From WJKQ01 sp043810515 (GTDB lineage Bacteria > Patescibacteriota > Gracilibacteria > UBA1369 > LOWO2-01-FULL-3), in assembly GCA_043810515.1 (NCBI GenBank), contig JBDRNZ010000031.1:1-8045 (forward strand): a stretch of DNA of 8,045 nt. The letters are read 5' to 3'. Numbering within the stretch: the stretch's first letter is position 1; every line of letters starts with the position of its first letter. A program made the position numbers and the translations under genes. This document shows, in pieces, positions 6,425 to 8,045 of this stretch. The notes under the pieces were generated by a model. That model made no database searches. It was not told the DNA's origin and was given only the letters and a program-made list of their open reading frames with translations.

Positions 6425-7824
6425 TCGACCCTTGTAGAAATTACCCTTTTCCAAGGATAAGACGAATCCACGAGCTGATTATATGAAGCCTCAATATTCT
6501 GCTCACAAGCTACGAGAGATCCATCAGGATTCAAAACCCCAACAAATGGCTTTCCATCCCGCTCATCACTCAAATATACACCAAATACAAAATCAGAGTC
6601 TGGAATCGTGGTACACTTCACTACATCTGCGATTCCCAAAACATTTTTCGCTCGTCCAACTCCAACATACCTCCTAATTTGATCCGAATAACGCAGACCA
6701 CTAGAAGATCGCTGTAGATCCACCTCGCTCATACCATATTCTGATCGCAATATTTCCATAGTTCTTGCATACACCTTCATTGTATTTCTCGAATCGACAA
6801 TCAATCCAGAGTCCGGTTCTCCCTGCAAAGAAATTGTTACCCTTCTGCCAGCTTTTATCGCAGGCGTTAAAGCATTAAGCGTAGCCGCAAACGACTTGGC
6901 GTTCGCCTCCACAACAGAATCAAGAAGCTCCCGCTCCAAAACGACACACGGCAGCACTACATCCCTTTCTGTCTCAGTAAGAGGTTCTAATCCTTCCTCC
7001 ATCTTTCTTTTTACAGCATCCAATATCGTCCTTTTCATACCCTCAAGCCGCTTTTTCCATTGTTCACCACTTTCCTGTGCAATTCCTTCTCTCTGTTGCC
7101 CTAGCCATGCATTATATTCAACCAGATCCATAAATGGACCATTTTCAGTTTTCGATTCATGTAATCTGTCTCGAAGAGTTTTTGAACGACACCCAGCAAG
7201 ACCGTTATCTCTCGCAAGATCCATAGACAAAACAAATAACGGAATCACCCCCTCAACCATTAATTGAGCAGTTTCCTCAATCCTTCGAATTTGATTCGGA
7301 TTAACCCCCCACTCTCCATTCCCCATCTGAACCGCCCTTACTCCATGCGAAATTGCAACATAATACTTCTCACCGCCAGACAATAAATATACAAGCCTCG
7401 CAGCCTGATTAAACAAATCGGAATTAACAGGATCGTCAGCATCAACACCGGTCGTTATAAACCTCCGACAAAGATCAATCATACGCAATCTTGTACCGTC
7501 CTGAATAACCCCAATCTCCTTCGTTAAATTATCAATAAGCTGATCCAGAGAAATGTTCCACACTCTTCTCTCTTCTGGAGACATTCCCTGAAAAGCACCG
7601 CAGGTAATACAACCACCGTCACAACCAATACCAAGCCTTACGACGGCAATCCTAACTTCATCCCATATCCGATAAATATCATATGGATTAAGTCCGTCAA
7701 CATCAGACAGCATATCCCTGCAGCCAAAAGATGGAAGAACAACGGTTTCCCCTCCGGGTCCACCCTTTCCACCTGTCACCGATTCTTTGTCTCCTAAATT
7801 TTTTTCATTAGACGAACCACCCAT
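6421..7824 (-). CDS. Radical-SAM-like protein of unrecognised subfamily
   Basis: From ATG 7824 the protein has 467 residues; a TTG directly upstream (7827) would add one. After a Gly/Ser/Lys-rich tail (about 1-28), a strand leads into GIGCDGGCITCGAF. Cys68, Cys72 and Cys75 form the CX3CX2C motif that holds the 4Fe-4S cluster of radical SAM enzymes. Barrel-like signals follow in the expected order: FITTGVDADDP (about 122-132, place of the SAM-contacting 'GGE' strand), YYVAISHG (154-161, place of the usual 'TNG' strand) and LFVLSMD (196-202, place of 'SLD'). A Lys/Glu-rich, mostly helical stretch (about 210-310) separates these from VTISLQGEPDSG (329-340). No SPASM-type cysteine cluster is seen at the C terminus, only scattered cysteines (293, 404, 440). 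The reaction and substrate are unknown. It has its own strong promoter (7866-7894) and converges on the sensor gene. The radical SAM assignment is well supported but rests on motifs read by eye. Confidence 0.82.
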   Translation of the reverse strand: MGGSSNEKNLGDKESVTGGKGGPGGETVVLPSFGCRDMLSDVDGLNPYDIYRIWDEVRIAVVRLGIGCDGGCITCGAFQGMSPEERRVWNISLDQLIDNLTKEIGVIQDGTRLRMIDLCRRFITTGVDADDPVNSDLFNQAARLVYLLSGGEKYYVAISHGVRAVQMGNGEWGVNPNQIRRIEETAQLMVEGVIPLFVLSMDLARDNGLAGCRSKTLRDRLHESKTENGPFMDLVEYNAWLGQQREGIAQESGEQWKKRLEGMKRTILDAVKRKMEEGLEPLTETERDVVLPCVVLERELLDSVVEANAKSFAATLNALTPAIKAGRRVTISLQGEPDSGLIVDSRNTMKVYARTMEILRSEYGMSEVDLQRSSSGLRYSDQIRRYVGVGRAKNVLGIADVVKCTTIPDSDFVFGVYLSDERDGKPFVGVLNPDGSLVACEQNIEASYNQLVDSSYPWKRVISTRVD

Positions 7825-7865
7825 CAAATATCAAATAAAAAATAAAAATTCCGTCCACAGGTAGA

Positions 7866-7894
7866 ATTGTAAAAAACATATCTTTATTTGTCAA
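7866..7894 (-). promoter_or_regulatory. Strong sigma-70-type promoter for the radical-SAM-like gene
   Basis: On the minus strand, an exact TTGACA (7894-7889) is followed after exactly 17 bases by TACAAT (7871-7866), a 5/6 match to the -10 consensus. Transcription would start near 7859, giving an A/T-rich leader of about 35 bases before ATG 7824 with no Shine-Dalgarno sequence close to the start. The architecture matches the promoter of the other minus-strand gene (5004-5032). Confidence 0.8.
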
Positions 7895-7979
7895 CCGAAG
7901 AGCCAAAGACCTCCTCGCCCACCCCCTTTACTTAACCCTTCGTTTTAAGTACTATTATCGCCGTCCTTAAACGAACAAA

Positions 7980-8045
7980 ATGAATTTATTCAAAAGATTT
8001 CTTCCGCATAAAGAGGTTAGCGCATACAAAAAATTCGCGTTCTGG
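7980..8045 (+). CDS. Unrecognised protein, N-terminal 22 codons (partial)
   Basis: An open frame begins at ATG 7980 and runs off the right edge. It encodes a basic, aromatic-rich start (MNLFKRFLPHKEVSAYKKFA, then Phe-Trp). An in-frame TAA at 7968-7970, with no start codon between, makes this ATG the earliest possible start. The Lys/Arg plus Phe/Leu pattern would suit a membrane-associated or exported protein, but 22 residues are too few to assign a family. It diverges from the radical-SAM-like gene across 155 bases. No convincing promoter or Shine-Dalgarno sequence was seen in front of it. Confidence 0.6.
   Translation, partial: MNLFKRFLPHKEVSAYKKFAFW

Noticed and set aside
6429..6457. CCTTG/CAAGG inverted repeat just past the sensor gene, considered as a terminator.
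   Set aside because: Only five base pairs with a long loop and no T-run; it lies inside the coding sequence of the convergent gene.
7908..7926. G-rich minus-strand run (GGGGG, GGG, GG, GG) upstream of the radical-SAM gene promoter, considered as a G-quadruplex.
   Set aside because: Two of the runs have only two guanines, so at best a weak two-layer structure is possible.
7927..7955. Possible plus-strand promoter TTTACT-17-TACTAT for the gene starting at 7980.
   Set aside because: Each box matches only 4 of 6 consensus bases, and A/T-rich sequence gives such matches easily. An overlapping TATTAT (7953-7958) has no matching -35 box.

Overview
The window looks like a stretch of a small, gene-dense bacterial genome. 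A member of the Candidate Phyla Radiation (Patescibacteria, for example a Parcubacteria-like lineage) is the best guess. The signs are an adjacent pheS-pheT pair with divergent tRNA-synthetase motifs, almost no intergenic space, convergent genes that share stop-codon bases, large unrecognised proteins, and a moderate G+C content (judged by eye). No complete gene ends in TGA and none reads TGA as sense, so the standard bacterial code fits and the TGA=Gly code of Gracilibacteria/Absconditabacteria does not. The lineage is an inference, not proven by the sequence.

Layout. Positions 1-163 hold the 3' end of pheS, followed after one base by a complete pheT (165-2588, +). A large minus-strand gene (2585-4969) converges on pheT. 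It encodes a protein with a class I S-adenosylmethionine (SAM) methyltransferase-like domain buried between long unrecognised N- and C-terminal regions. Diverging from it is a plus-strand PAS-PAS-GAF sensor protein with no output domain (5057-6424). A second minus-strand gene (6421-7824) converges on the sensor and encodes a radical-SAM-like protein with a CX3CX2C motif. The window closes with a 152-base divergent intergenic region and the first 22 codons of an unrecognised plus-strand gene (7980-8045).

How it fits together. The phenylalanyl-tRNA synthetase genes are housekeeping. The three genes after them look like accessory genes: a methyltransferase-like protein, a ligand- or redox-type sensor, and a radical-SAM-like protein. 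Both minus-strand genes have an exact TTGACA -35 box, 17-bp spacing and a 5/6 -10 box. Both proteins start with a Gly/Glu/Ser-rich, probably disordered tail. Both genes end by sharing the same four bases (TTAG/CTAA) with the stop of the plus-strand gene they meet. The sensor and methyltransferase genes appear to fire from one symmetric promoter region with a shared -10 element. Whether the three genes form a functional system is a hypothesis resting on proximity and shared gene architecture.

No rRNA, tRNA, CRISPR array, insertion sequence or convincing intrinsic terminator was seen. No stretch longer than 300 bases lacks a gene.
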